64,000 nt of DNA, taken from contig NC_081405.1 of assembly GCF_030272615.1 (NCBI RefSeq), forward strand, positions 474,875,508-474,939,507, given 5' to 3'. Positions 33,110-42,816 of this stretch are shown in pieces. The first letter of the stretch is position 1, and every line of letters begins with the position of its first letter. The DNA is from Cryptomeria japonica (lineage: Eukaryota; Streptophyta; Pinopsida; Cupressales; Cupressaceae). Under the pieces are notes generated by a model. It was given only the letters and a program-made list of their open reading frames with translations, ran no database searches and was not told the DNA's origin. The translations under genes were made by a program, and so were the position numbers.

Positions 33110-33480
33110 ACACATCATTCTATTATCACTTTGACTAGGGACAATTATGAGTCGTGGGCAAAAGGAATCATCACTCATTGTAGATGGCTTAATCTCTTGC
33201 CTTATATTTATGGACTCATTCCTGAGCCAAAAACCAAATTTGGGGAAATAAGAATGATCATATCATAGGGTTGATTGATTGTAGTATCAATCAGAGCTTC
33301 TTCTATGATATCTACCCCAAGTTCAAAGGTATTCAGTGCCCACACACAGTTTGGACTATTATTTGGGAGATTTTTGGAGATCCATTGTTCCTCCATCCCC
33401 AAGATGATTTTGCTTCAAATTGTCTTCTCCCACTTGATGATGTTGACAAATTTCCTTTGATGATGGGACCTTAGAGGAAT
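33110..33480 (+). pseudogene. Copia-type gag fragment
   Basis: Frames read DHIIGLIDCSINQSFFYDIY, then HTVWTIIWEIFGDPL. This resembles the Copia gag pattern '..A...I..S+......+....A.E.W..L...FG'. Upstream, YDSWAKGIITHCRWLNLLPY resembles the gag opening 'N...W....'. Frame changes and stops are present. Confidence 0.5.
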
Positions 33481-33518
33481 TTGAATATGATGCAGCACTT
33501 GAAAGTTACGATGATCCA

Positions 33519-34073
33519 ATGACTCCACCTGCAACTCCTACTTTTTTAGTTGAGATAACACATTCACCTTTTGTTGGTGATTCTGATGATCCATTGCAAC
33601 AACAGGTATCTATTTGTCTTCCTAATTGGGATCCCTATTTGCTAGACATCGGTTCATTGTTTGTGGAGTCTCACATTTCGTATTTGGGAGACATACTTGA
33701 CGGGATTTCTCTTCTTTTAGATAATAGTTTCATCACAGTTGGAGATTCCTCTACATTGTATTTGGAGATTGACATTCATGAGTTTCCTCCACTTGATTTG
33801 TCACATTTCATGGTTCAATTTGATCATGCTTACGTGATGGCTTCTTCGAGCATGGAGACTCCTATTCAATTTTCAAAGGCATTTCTCCTATTTGATGATA
33901 GTCGTGGCACCAGTGTTGTCACTTCATCTTTGTGTTTGGAACTTGTTCAAAATCAGTTTCCAGTGGTTCCTTGCTTATCACCTTCTATTGTGATTGGGTG
34001 TGCACCTAATTGGTTTGTGGCATCTACATCATCCAAGGGCATGGCGACATATGAGCAGATTTCAGAGACATAA
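33519..34073 (+). CDS. Unrecognised 185-residue ORF of Copia-like remnant
   Basis: ATG at 33519, stop at 34073. It opens MTPPATPTFLVEITHSPFVG and is hydrophobic/acidic with repeated 'LLLDNSF', 'FLLFDDSR' and 'SHFMVQFDHAY' type segments. I see no known domain. In frame upstream, DAALESYDD suggests it is the C-terminal continuation of the gag protein rather than a separate gene. Neighbours: gag fragment on the left, polypurine tract and LTR on the right. Confidence 0.4.
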   Translation: MTPPATPTFLVEITHSPFVGDSDDPLQQQVSICLPNWDPYLLDIGSLFVESHISYLGDILDGISLLLDNSFITVGDSSTLYLEIDIHEFPPLDLSHFMVQFDHAYVMASSSMETPIQFSKAFLLFDDSRGTSVVTSSLCLELVQNQFPVVPCLSPSIVIGCAPNWFVASTSSKGMATYEQISET

Positions 34074-34514
34074 TCATCCTACATTTGGATTCCACTTCCT
34101 AATTCCTATCCAGAATGGGAAGCAATCCTGCATTTGTACTTGGTGTATCTTCTTCCAAAAAGGAGAAATGTTGTCTGTAGGCATTGGACTACGTTTTGTC
34201 TTCAAACACTCACCAATTCTACAAAACATTATCCATTATGGGGGGCCGGGTAATGTAATCTCCTTTCCTTCCAATGGGAGGGTCATTGATTGTATATACA
34301 TGATGTATGTAGTCCTTGGGGGCTGCAATTGAGTCCTCCATACATGCATCTTGTTTTTTTATCTCTGTTGGAGAGGAGTTTTCTCCCATGTGGTTTTCTA
34401 CTTTTCTCCACTTGTGAGAGACTGCATTTGCTTTGTACATGGGTACCTAAAATGGTCTTGTAGCTGAGACCCATATTGCATAATAATCTTCTCCCTAAGT
34501 TGCACTTGAGGGGG

Positions 34515-34813
34515 TGTTGGAGTAAATAATATTTACTCATGCCTAAGTTTACTTAGACATTTATCATTTTAGTCTTGCATTTAATGTTTCCTAAGTGCAT
34601 TGATATTTGTAGTGTGGTAGTTGATATTTACCTACTCTTACCTACCCTCAGATCCTATTGAGACACGTCATCTTGTGCTCTCAACTCTCTCGCCTTTTGC
34701 TTTATAAAGAGGCTCATTGTACATTGTTTTGCATCTCAAATCAATTCATCTCTTCGGTGAAATATTTGTTTCTCTATGAAGGTTATGTTACAGGTTGTGC
34801 TCTTACTCCAACA
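34515..34813 (+). repeat. 3' LTR of Copia-like remnant (299 bp)
   Basis: Opens TGTTGGAGTAAATAATATTT and closes CTTACTCCAACA, an 11-bp terminal inverted repeat (TGTTGGAGTAA). It is preceded immediately by a G-rich polypurine tract. A TATA-like TTTATAAAGAGG lies at about 34701. Confidence 0.85.
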
Positions 34814-34899
34814 TGGAACAAGGGCATTAATGTCCCAAAAATCAATGCTTTCTCTCTAAAAAATTCTCTTAATAACTAATCTTGCCTTATACCTCTCAA

Positions 34900-35207
34900 A
34901 AAAACAATCAGAAATTAATTTGTCTATAATCCCTCTTGCATTTCACAATGCTCTTCCCTTGAGAATATGGAACAAACCTTCAAATCTTATTCTTTATCAA
35001 GGAGTTGCCTTCTTCCACCATAACCTCCTCTCATTCATCTCTATCATTGACCAGCATATAGGATTGTGGATCACAAAGGTCCATAACCCTAGTCACAAAA
35101 AAATTAGCCTGATTTCCACTTCAGGTCTTCCAGCTAGTAATCTCATTCTCCGTATCATCCTTAGTATCCTTAAGAATGATAACATCCCACAATTGGGACA
35201 AAGAACC
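34900..35207 (-). pseudogene. Old Copia element: start of RT
   Basis: The minus strand reads LWDVIILKDTKDDTENEITSW (integrase-RT linker) and then, across a frame change, VNDRDE, EEVMVEEGNSLIKNKI and RFVPYSQGKSIVKCK. This matches the Copia RT opening 'W..AM..E..SL.KN.TW.LV.LP.GK..V.CKWV'. The homology stops at about 34915. It is the downstream part of the same minus-strand Copia as 42817-43722 and 52561-53912, separated by the giant LTR insertion. Confidence 0.75.
35203..35207 (+). repeat. Target site duplication, left (GAACC)
   Basis: GAACC directly before TGTTGTGACC. The same five bases follow the other end at 42812-42816. Confidence 0.85.
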
Positions 35208-35650
35208 TGTTGTGACCATTTCACACATCGCCCCATCGCAAATGGGGACCCCCTCTTTTTGCTTGTTTTTCGCTCGCTTTTGCTTTCGTTTTAGGGTTTT
35301 GTTAGTCGATTGGTTGTCTGGATTTAGGGCCAAGCCTTAGGGTTTTAAATTCTGCCTTTTCAAGCCAAAATCCAGTCGTTTTTGAGAGCTTTTGAGCTTC
35401 CTTTTCTAGAATGCAAATTTTGAATGCCATAAATTCGCCAAAATAGTCTAATTTTCAATTGGAATGTTCATGCAGAGCTTAAATTTGTCTAAGTATTGAC
35501 TGTCAATATGAATTTTTTTGTCCAATTGAATATTTTGACCAAATTTTGACTTTTTTGATTTTTGATCCTGGGCATTGGAATTGATTTGTTTTCGCCTCGT
35601 GAAGTGTTAAAATGTGAAAAATCTTGTTATTTTGGCCTGTAGGAGCAAAA

Positions 35651-37535
35651 TCGCTCCTGTCCCTCAGTGAAGGACGGGAGCTCATTTTCAAATATCTCAT
35701 CGTCCTTGCAGAGTCCAGGCAAATTTCAAGTTGGAAGTGATGGAGAGCGGCGAGATCTTTCCATTGAATATAAATTGAAGATTTTCATGAGCACAGAAAT
35801 GCCTCCAGGAGGAAAATCGCTCCTGTCCCTCAGTGAAGGACCGGGGCTACAATTCAAATTTCGCCTTGTCCTTGCAAGATTTAGAAAACTTAACAATTTG
35901 AAAGGGTCCGAAGGAAGATGCTTTGCCAAATGAATATAATTTGAAATGCAAAAACGAAGGATAATGACCTATATTGACTAAATCGCTCCTGTCCCTCTCC
36001 AGGGGACCAGGGCGAGGTACCTTGTAGCTCTCGTCCCTCTCCCAGGGACTAGAGCAATTTCCTTCATTATGCAAAATCCAAACAAGGGTCAAGGCAAGTT
36101 TACGTTCAAAAACAAGGGAAAACATGAGATGAACGCATTGAATATAAATTGAAGATTTTTGGGACGTCCATACCAGTGTTAAATGCCTAGTTCGCTCCTG
36201 TCCCTCAGGAAGGGACCAGAGCGATTTTTGATATAATTGCTTTTCTTGCAAGGTTACAAACAATGTCAAGGCATGAACGAATAGAGTGAAGAAGGACGAG
36301 TCCGTTGAATATAAACTTGGAACCTAGCAAAGTGAGATAGTGGCCACAAAGGGAGGATCGCTCCTGTCCCTCTCCAAGGGACCAGGGCGATACAATGGTG
36401 ATGATACTTCCTACGCAAGTTCAAGGTCGTTCCTCCAAAGTTCAAGGTCGACACAAGTCAAGACAAGGTGGCGAGGGACGTTTCAAGGCATTTTCAATCA
36501 AACACAAGCATCAAGGTCGTCACGTTGGAAGGGTTTGCGCGTTAAGACCCAGGATCGCTCCTGTCCCATGGGAAGGGACCAGAGCGATATTTCCATTAAG
36601 GCATCGATTTCAAAAGACAAGCAAGTGTTAAGCGACCCCAAGGATCGAAAGGACGTCATTACACGCATTGAAGATAATTGTAAGTTGAAATAAACAAGAA
36701 CAAGCTCACAATGATGAATTTCGCTCCTGTCCCTCAGGAAGGGACCAGAGCGATGTTGAGTATATTGATCAATTCAAACAAGATTTTGAACGTCCAAACA
36801 TTATCAATCAAGCTAAGGAGTCCATATCGCTCCTGTCCTTTGGACAAGGACCAAGGCGATGCTATTAAAAACACTCACGTTCCTTCAAGATCAAAGCGAA
36901 GCGAGGACGGGTGAGGTAAAGGACGTTATTTTGAAGGCAATAAACAATGAACCAAGGTTAAACGTTACCAACTTGAGCTCAAAATGGAGAAAAAACATGG
37001 ATCGCTCCTGTCCCTCTCCAAGGGACAAGGGCGACGATCCTTATAACATCAAAGGTACCTTGCAAAAGCAAGTGGGACGTGCGTGGAATGGACAAGCAAT
37101 GATATTATTCGCCTTACAATGGAAGTTCGAAGGTCAAAGATACAAGATGAACGTGAAGACATGGAGATCGCTCCTGTCCCTCTCCAAGGGACAAGGGCGA
37201 TGTTAGGCAAAACACATGATATTCTTTGAAAATCACGTTAAGACAAGGACGCACAAGGTTTTAAATGGCATTTGGAAGATGATACAAGGAAAGGATCGTT
37301 TCAAAATGGAGAATTTCAAGCAAAAACCTTAGGATCGCTCCTGTCCCTCTCCAAGGGACCAGGGCGATAATGGTCATAAGATGCACTTGCTCGCACAAGA
37401 AGGAAATTCAAATTCGAAGGACCATTAAGTTGATCGATTTTCAACATGGAGATGAAGGAGTTGAACATGAAAAATGCAAAATCAAGACCAAAATCATGGA
37501 TCGCTCCTGTCCCTCTCCAAGGGACCAGAGCGATG
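35651..37535. repeat. Hairpin array with ~166-bp period
   Basis: An imperfect palindrome, TCGCTCCTGTCCCT - loop - AGGGACCAG(A/G)GCGA, starts at 35651, 35817, 35983, 36192, 36358, 36555, 36721, 36827, 37002, 37168, 37335 and 37501, with an extra half-conserved copy near 36027. Seven of the eleven intervals are 166-167 bp. The hairpin arms are conserved while the DNA between them is strongly diverged (some units keep TTGAATATAAA(T/C)TTG). Confidence 0.95.
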
Positions 37536-37868
37536 AGGTACGTCCCTTTATTTTCATATTTTTGGCGCCAAATTAAACAATTCAAATTTCCTCAAATGCT
37601 AAATCGGTAAAAAATTGAAAATCCTATTTAAATTGGCATTTAATATGGCGTTGATCTTTATTAATTATTTTTGCCTTTATTAAAATCGAAATTTGCAAAT
37701 AAAAAACGCAAGGCATTAATAATTAATTAATTAATTAATATAAAATCGATTTCAAGCGCTCATTTAAGGAGGTCGGCCTTCTTATTTTATTGCAAATCAT
37801 TTAAAATTATTTTTTAAAAAGTGTTTTTATCTCCAAGTCGGCCTAAGGGATAAATCGATTGCAAGCGC

Positions 37869-37875
37869 TATATAA
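37869..37875 (+). promoter_or_regulatory. TATA box upstream of the 1100-codon ORF
   Basis: TATATAA in GCGCTATATAAGGGGAGTGG, 576 bp before the ORF's first ATG. A leader of repeated 'AAAGGTGG(C/T)GC' motifs follows (37970-38230). It is a plausible promoter for the ORF; unproven. Confidence 0.5.
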
Positions 37876-38450
37876 GGGGAGTGGAATTATCATTTTCTAC
37901 ATCATTATTTTACCTTCCTTCATGCGAATTGAGAAGAGGCGAATATAGTGCGAGTTTCATTCATCCAAGGGTGGCGCGCTTAGTTATCAAAAGGTGGTGC
38001 GATTTCAAACCAAAGGTGGCGCTAATATCATCTTGTGTGGAGTGCGAATTGCGTTGAAGACCAAAGGTGGTGCGAATTTGAAGACCACACTAAAGGCGAA
38101 CTTGGGGATCCTTCTAAGACCACGTCGAAGGTGCGAAACTTGGAGATTTATTTGTGTGAACTTGAAGATCCATTTGAGACCACGTCAAAAGCGATAATTG
38201 AAGATCACGTTCTCTCCAGAGGTGGCGAAGTCAATTTTGAGGAGATCATATTGAAGATTACTTTATACCTCAATTTTGCCTAGGCAAATTTTGTTTTTGC
38301 ATTCTAGAATTAGCTCTCTATCGAGGTATGGCGATTTAATTGTTATTGCTTTATTCATTCATCGTCATATTTCAAATTTTGAATTTTGAATTTTTGAATC
38401 TCTTGGCTCAATCGTTGTTTTTTAGGAAATGATAACTCTAGAGACTTATC

Positions 38451-41400
38451 ATGAGGTTTCCTAAAATTTATCTCTCTTATTTACGTTATTTATTGCAAAA
38501 TCTATTTCTTATAATGAAATGTTGTGTAGGTACGGCGACTCCGAAGGCGGGAGCATCCACCAGCCGCTCGGCTCTCATGAAAGAGGATCAGAAGACCGAA
38601 GAAGTGGAGACCAAGATCGTGTCTAAGTGGAGCAACATTGGAGATACCAACTTGGGGAACTTTAGCACGAAGAAGTTTCGAGAGGTCCCTTACATTGGCA
38701 AGCCATCACCTGTCGCCCGGAGAATAATAGAGAGTGGCATCATTAAGGCGGCCGGTTTTCCTCCAGCTATTCAGTGCCACGAGTTGATGATCGAGTGTGC
38801 CCGTCACTACAATCCACAGTCCAGGACAATTGTGTCCAATGAGGGAAACACTTTGGCGTACCTTTCAGAGGAAGCCATAAGTGAAGCTTTCCATCTTCCA
38901 GAGCACAGGGACATGATATACAAGAGCATTGAAGGAGCCAGATCAGTGTACGATGATGATCCAGATGCTTGCCTAAGCATAATCAACAAGAACTGGCTAC
39001 TTAAGAGTCGTCCCCGTCTGAGCAAAGTACCGAACACACCACACAGGATTGATTTCCAAGAGGAGTACAGAGATTTGATTACCATGCTCAACAGAGTTAC
39101 AGGAGCACCTCATGCCTTCTATTTTGAGAAGTGGATGTTTTACTTCGTCCAGGTGATTGTTCAAGGAAAGGGTACGATACATTGGGCTAGGATAATTAGC
39201 CATTGCTTAGACGTACAGTTGAGAAGACTCAGGGCTACTAAGTCCTTCCACATGAGTTCATACGTCATCTATGCCTTAATCAGGAGCGTTGAGTACGCAG
39301 GACTACCTCACAGAGGAGTGATTGGAAGAGGACCCGGCGAGGTCAGAGCTTGTGAATCCTATACCTACTTGCATCATCCACCAGGGAAGAACTACAAGTT
39401 AGTCAATGATACTTTCACGATGAACATCACAAGGACGTTGCAAGGAGGGATTCACAATAGATTATCTCAGGATGCCCAGGAATTCATCAAGAGGTACGGT
39501 GCTTGGTTCATTCAGTTTCCCAAGTTCACTTACATTAGAGTGCATGGATGTCCTTTACCTCCATACATGTTGCCGAGGTACCCGACAGATAGAATTGTGT
39601 TACTTGAAGTAACAAGGCAGTTGGCAGCATATGTGAAGGCATTCAGACACAGACATCAGAATGGAGTTCAGGTACCTATTATTTTGGGTAATTCAGTTGA
39701 GGTATGTCCCAATGTCTCAGCCATGGATGACGCAGAGAAGGAGTTAGCCTTGTACCCTTTTTCATCTTTTGCTTGGAGGAATAGTTTTGATCCCCATGGA
39801 CATTTAGAGGAGACGGTCGGTAGAAGATTTAGACATGAGCACCAGATTGAAGATTTTATGATGAATCTCCTAGATGATCTCGAAGTGAAACGAAAGATAC
39901 ATTCTAGATTGCCTTTGGATTTCATCAGGAAATGTAAGATTTACCGAGTAGCCGACCAAGCTCAGGACAACGGCAGGCACATCCAATCTTCATATGATAG
40001 AGAAAGTAAAACAATTAGTTTGAATTGGAATGAGCCCGAGGCCGTGGATTTAGATGATTTGATGGCACCAGTCTTGTCTTGTACTCGCAGATGGGTAGAC
40101 GTTCAGCATCAGAAGTTGAGAGAACAAGGCATAGCTATGTCTTTTACTTTGGAAGAGAAACCAGCCGAAGGTGGAGCCAGTGTTAGTGAAGGCAATCCTA
40201 ATCCTAGGAATTCATGTGAAGGTAACCTTCGATGTGCCAGTGAGGGCAATCTCCATTCGAGAGGTTCGAAGAGAAAGGAAAGATCAGAAAAGAAAGAATC
40301 TTCCAAGAAAAAGCAAGGTGCCAACAAAGATCAAACACCAGGTACTTCTTCCAAACCAGAAGATAGAACAGTTCGAGTGGAAGAATCCATGGAATCGATG
40401 GTACAGAATGACAGACAGGAGGAAGGACAGGCACAGCATGTTTCGTCAGATGGATCTCTCCAAGACTATGATTTAGATAATGATAATGAAGTAACATCTC
40501 CTCCCAGACAAGAAGAAATAGTACATAAAGAAATTCGAGTTCAAGAGACAAGATCGAATATCCCGGATTGGTTGAAGGAAAGATTAACCAAGGTGATCGT
40601 AATTGAGGACGAGGACAGTGCAATTGATTTAGAGAGCCTTGTTGGACGTTCACATATGACAACAGAGAAGAAGAAGGCTACAAAGATGTCCAAGATGATT
40701 CGAGATGAGACTGGATCTAGAAAACTGCAGATAGCTACACCGGCAGCAGACAAATATGAGGGTGAAATCCTAGCAGAAGACTATCATATACAGACTATTG
40801 AGTTAGGACCATCCACAGCAGAGCAGACTTTAGATGATGCCACCGACACATTTGAGGCATTGAAGGACAAGCTTAGAGAAGAAGTGGAAAAGAATAGAAA
40901 GCTTGAGAAAGAGGTCGGTGCATGGAGGACATATTTCAGTCATATCAATGAACCTTTGGGACGTCAGGATCCAGTTAGATCACCAGTGCAGGCATTGCCC
41001 CTTCAATCGATCAATGAAGCAGAAAGATTCAGGAACCTGGTCCAGCGTACATCTAGTTGGATGGATAGATCTCATACAATGGCCATAGAGTTTGTTACAA
41101 GGATGTCGAAGATCACCCATCAGGCTATCCAAGTTCTTGAGATTATCCACAAATTGATGGCAACAGTAGCTGCATTTGCCCATACCAAGGACGTTGTCAT
41201 CCCTATCTTGAAAGTTATAAGACACACATCCAGAAGAATTTTAGCGCAGGAGAGGATCTTAGAAGGTGATTCTCACAGTTTGTTTCAGTGGTCAACCTTA
41301 CTCCATATAAAGAGTGTTCTCTTCGAGGACATCAGTGTTAGATGTGGTCAAGTTGAGGAGGTGATCAATCCGATCCAGGACAGAGTATTTGAGGTACTTC

Positions 41401-41753
41401 GTACCATTCTTGGCAGAAGGATCGAGGTCGAGACAGATGTGGATTTACAAGAATTTGAGGATAGAATCAAGATCATCTTTCGCAAGGACGCAGATGTTAC
41501 AGATGAGCAGTATGATCAGATGTATGCCACCATGCTCCTGATTGATAGAACAAAGGAACTTGAACCTACTTGGGACACAGCTCTTCTAGATGCATTTGAT
41601 CAGGTTATCCACTTAGAAGAGAGTATCAAGAATCTTCCCGAGATTCCAAACACAGAAATCGAAGGAATCGTGACAAAATTCATTGCATATGCTAAGAAAG
41701 AGAATTGGAAAGGGAATAAGATTCTAGATGAAAGGTTGTTACAGATGACATGA
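38451..41753 (+). CDS. Intact 1100-residue ORF of unknown family
   Basis: ATG at 38451, TGA at 41751-41753, no interruption. Residues ~70-420 form a dense globular, Trp/Tyr/His-rich region (VARRIIESGIIKAAGFPPAI, FYFEKWMFYFVQVIVQGKGT, KSFHMSSYVIYALIRSVEYA), loosely like plant transposon/PMD-type helical domains but not assignable. Residues ~560-640 carry three 'EGN' repeats and a basic segment KRKERSEKKESSKKKQ (possible nuclear signal). Residues ~640-800 are acidic and probably disordered. A coiled coil (FEALKDKLREEVEKNRKLEK) and a second helical region follow. A CTTATAATGAAATGTTGTGTAG before residue ~27 could be a splice acceptor, so the true start may lie downstream. No nuclease, RT or protease motif seen. 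Confidence 0.75.
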   Translation: MRFPKIYLSYLRYLLQNLFLIMKCCVGTATPKAGASTSRSALMKEDQKTEEVETKIVSKWSNIGDTNLGNFSTKKFREVPYIGKPSPVARRIIESGIIKAAGFPPAIQCHELMIECARHYNPQSRTIVSNEGNTLAYLSEEAISEAFHLPEHRDMIYKSIEGARSVYDDDPDACLSIINKNWLLKSRPRLSKVPNTPHRIDFQEEYRDLITMLNRVTGAPHAFYFEKWMFYFVQVIVQGKGTIHWARIISHCLDVQLRRLRATKSFHMSSYVIYALIRSVEYAGLPHRGVIGRGPGEVRACESYTYLHHPPGKNYKLVNDTFTMNITRTLQGGIHNRLSQDAQEFIKRYGAWFIQFPKFTYIRVHGCPLPPYMLPRYPTDRIVLLEVTRQLAAYVKAFRHRHQNGVQVPIILGNSVEVCPNVSAMDDAEKELALYPFSSFAWRNSFDPHGHLEETVGRRFRHEHQIEDFMMNLLDDLEVKRKIHSRLPLDFIRKCKIYRVADQAQDNGRHIQSSYDRESKTISLNWNEPEAVDLDDLMAPVLSCTRRWVDVQHQKLREQGIAMSFTLEEKPAEGGASVSEGNPNPRNSCEGNLRCASEGNLHSRGSKRKERSEKKESSKKKQGANKDQTPGTSSKPEDRTVRVEESMESMVQNDRQEEGQAQHVSSDGSLQDYDLDNDNEVTSPPRQEEIVHKEIRVQETRSNIPDWLKERLTKVIVIEDEDSAIDLESLVGRSHMTTEKKKATKMSKMIRDETGSRKLQIATPAADKYEGEILAEDYHIQTIELGPSTAEQTLDDATDTFEALKDKLREEVEKNRKLEKEVGAWRTYFSHINEPLGRQDPVRSPVQALPLQSINEAERFRNLVQRTSSWMDRSHTMAIEFVTRMSKITHQAIQVLEIIHKLMATVAAFAHTKDVVIPILKVIRHTSRRILAQERILEGDSHSLFQWSTLLHIKSVLFEDISVRCGQVEEVINPIQDRVFEVLRTILGRRIEVETDVDLQEFEDRIKIIFRKDADVTDEQYDQMYATMLLIDRTKELEPTWDTALLDAFDQVIHLEESIKNLPEIPNTEIEGIVTKFIAYAKKENWKGNKILDERLLQMT

Positions 41754-41937
41754 CATCTTATTTCTCATTGGTTGATACCTCCTAGATTTTTGTGCCAAAT
41801 TTAATATTTGGCTATGTATTTAATGTTGTTCAGTAAAAAGGAGGTCATTTGTAACAAACCCTAATTAGGGTTTAGGTGTCATGATCTTGTCCATTGATTT
41901 ATTTTCAATCTGGACCTTTCATTGTAACTGGGGATGC

Positions 41938-41945
41938 TATTTATA
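41938..41945 (+). promoter_or_regulatory. Second TATA box, probable U3/R boundary
   Basis: TATTTATA in GGGGATGCTATTTATACCCC, 180 bp after the ORF stop and about 870 bp before the end of the insertion. It is followed by AATAAA at 42111, as in an LTR promoter plus R-U5. Confidence 0.5.
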
Positions 41946-42811
41946 CCCCCATTTTTCATTTCATTTGGTAATAGATAGATAGTGAATAGTGTAAGAGATA
42001 ATAGTTGATGTAATAGAGAGATTAGAATTAGAAGCAATTTTATTTTGTAGCAAGATTGAATCTTGAAGAGAGAAATTCAAGCAATTGTTGTATACGATGA
42101 CTTGGAAATCAATAAAATATTGAAGTTATGGTGTTTTGTTGCAAATTTCTTAAGTTATCTTCATGGTTGTTGGATGTACTTGAATCACGCTCAATCAAAG
42201 TAGTTTGTTAATTTGAAAGACTAAGTGTGAGATTTGATATTTGGTAGGATTCGCCATCCAAACCACTAGCTTCTTGCTGATTGTAGGAACGCCTTGCGTG
42301 GTCGACTGGAAAACATTTTGAGTCCTTAACCTTCAAGCATTTTCGTATCTAGGATATGTACCTTCGTGGTAGTGTCCTTGGTCTTTGATGCATTGAACAC
42401 CATTATTACCTTAGAAGATCGCACCAATTTCAATTGAGTTGTTATCTTATGGCAAAATTGAAGTTGGTTGAGTCTTGCCAAATCTCATTCATGCTAAGTC
42501 GTTCATAGGGTTAGGCTAGATTAGACTTCCTTAAACCCTGTCCTTTTGCTATTTTTTGAAAGTTCCTTTTTAGATTAGTAAAATCTTCGAGCCTTTGAAT
42601 CCGTAAGACGCCTTGGAGGAAACAGCAAATCACATCATACCACTAAAAAAGCTTGTCCACACGTGGAGACCCCACTAAAAGAACCTTGGAGTCCATCTAA
42701 CTGATCCTTTTTGCAGATCTTCAGCAGTTAGAGACTATTTTCTCAAGAGAGGATAAGATGCCTGTCGGTATTTTATTCTGTGTATGATTGTGTATGAAAT
42801 ACATGTCAACA

Positions 42812-42816
42812 GAACC
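42812..42816 (+). repeat. Target site duplication, right (GAACC)
   Basis: GAACC immediately after TGTCAACA; partner of 35203-35207. Confidence 0.85.

Larger units (their letters stand above)
33100..34813 (+). mobile_element. Copia-like remnant with 3' LTR
   Basis: Gag-like sequence (about 33110-33480), an unrecognised 185-codon ORF, a polypurine tract TTGAGGGGG (34506-34514) and a 299-bp LTR form the 3' part of a plus-strand element. Protease, integrase and RT are absent between gag and the polypurine tract. No 5' LTR or primer site was found upstream, so the left edge is approximate. Confidence 0.6.
35208..42811 (+). mobile_element. 7.6-kb TG...CA insertion, probable giant solo LTR
   Basis: The segment starts TGTTGTGACC and ends TGTCAACA, with inverted ends TGTTG/CAACA, and is flanked by GAACC on both sides. 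The flanks are two adjacent parts of one Copia pseudogene. That is the footprint of LTR-type integration. I find no second copy of its start, no primer site and no pol inside, so a solo LTR is the simplest reading. The last ~870 bp look like R-U5: TATTTATA at 41938 and AATAAA at 42111. The 5' part holds a hairpin array and an 1100-codon ORF. A non-autonomous element that lost one LTR is the alternative. Confidence 0.7.

Noticed and set aside
35651..37535. CRISPR-like array of regularly spaced repeats
   Set aside because: The spacing is 166 bp with ~130-bp diverged spacers, in an obviously plant nuclear context with no cas-like genes. Better described as hairpins in an LTR.
35503..37585. Several ORFs containing repeated 'DRSCP' or 'RSLLSLSKG' peptides
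   Set aside because: They are translations of the hairpin units on both strands and in several frames.
38807..41225. Other-frame ORFs inside 38451-41753
   Set aside because: Shadows of the 1100-codon frame; none has a domain.
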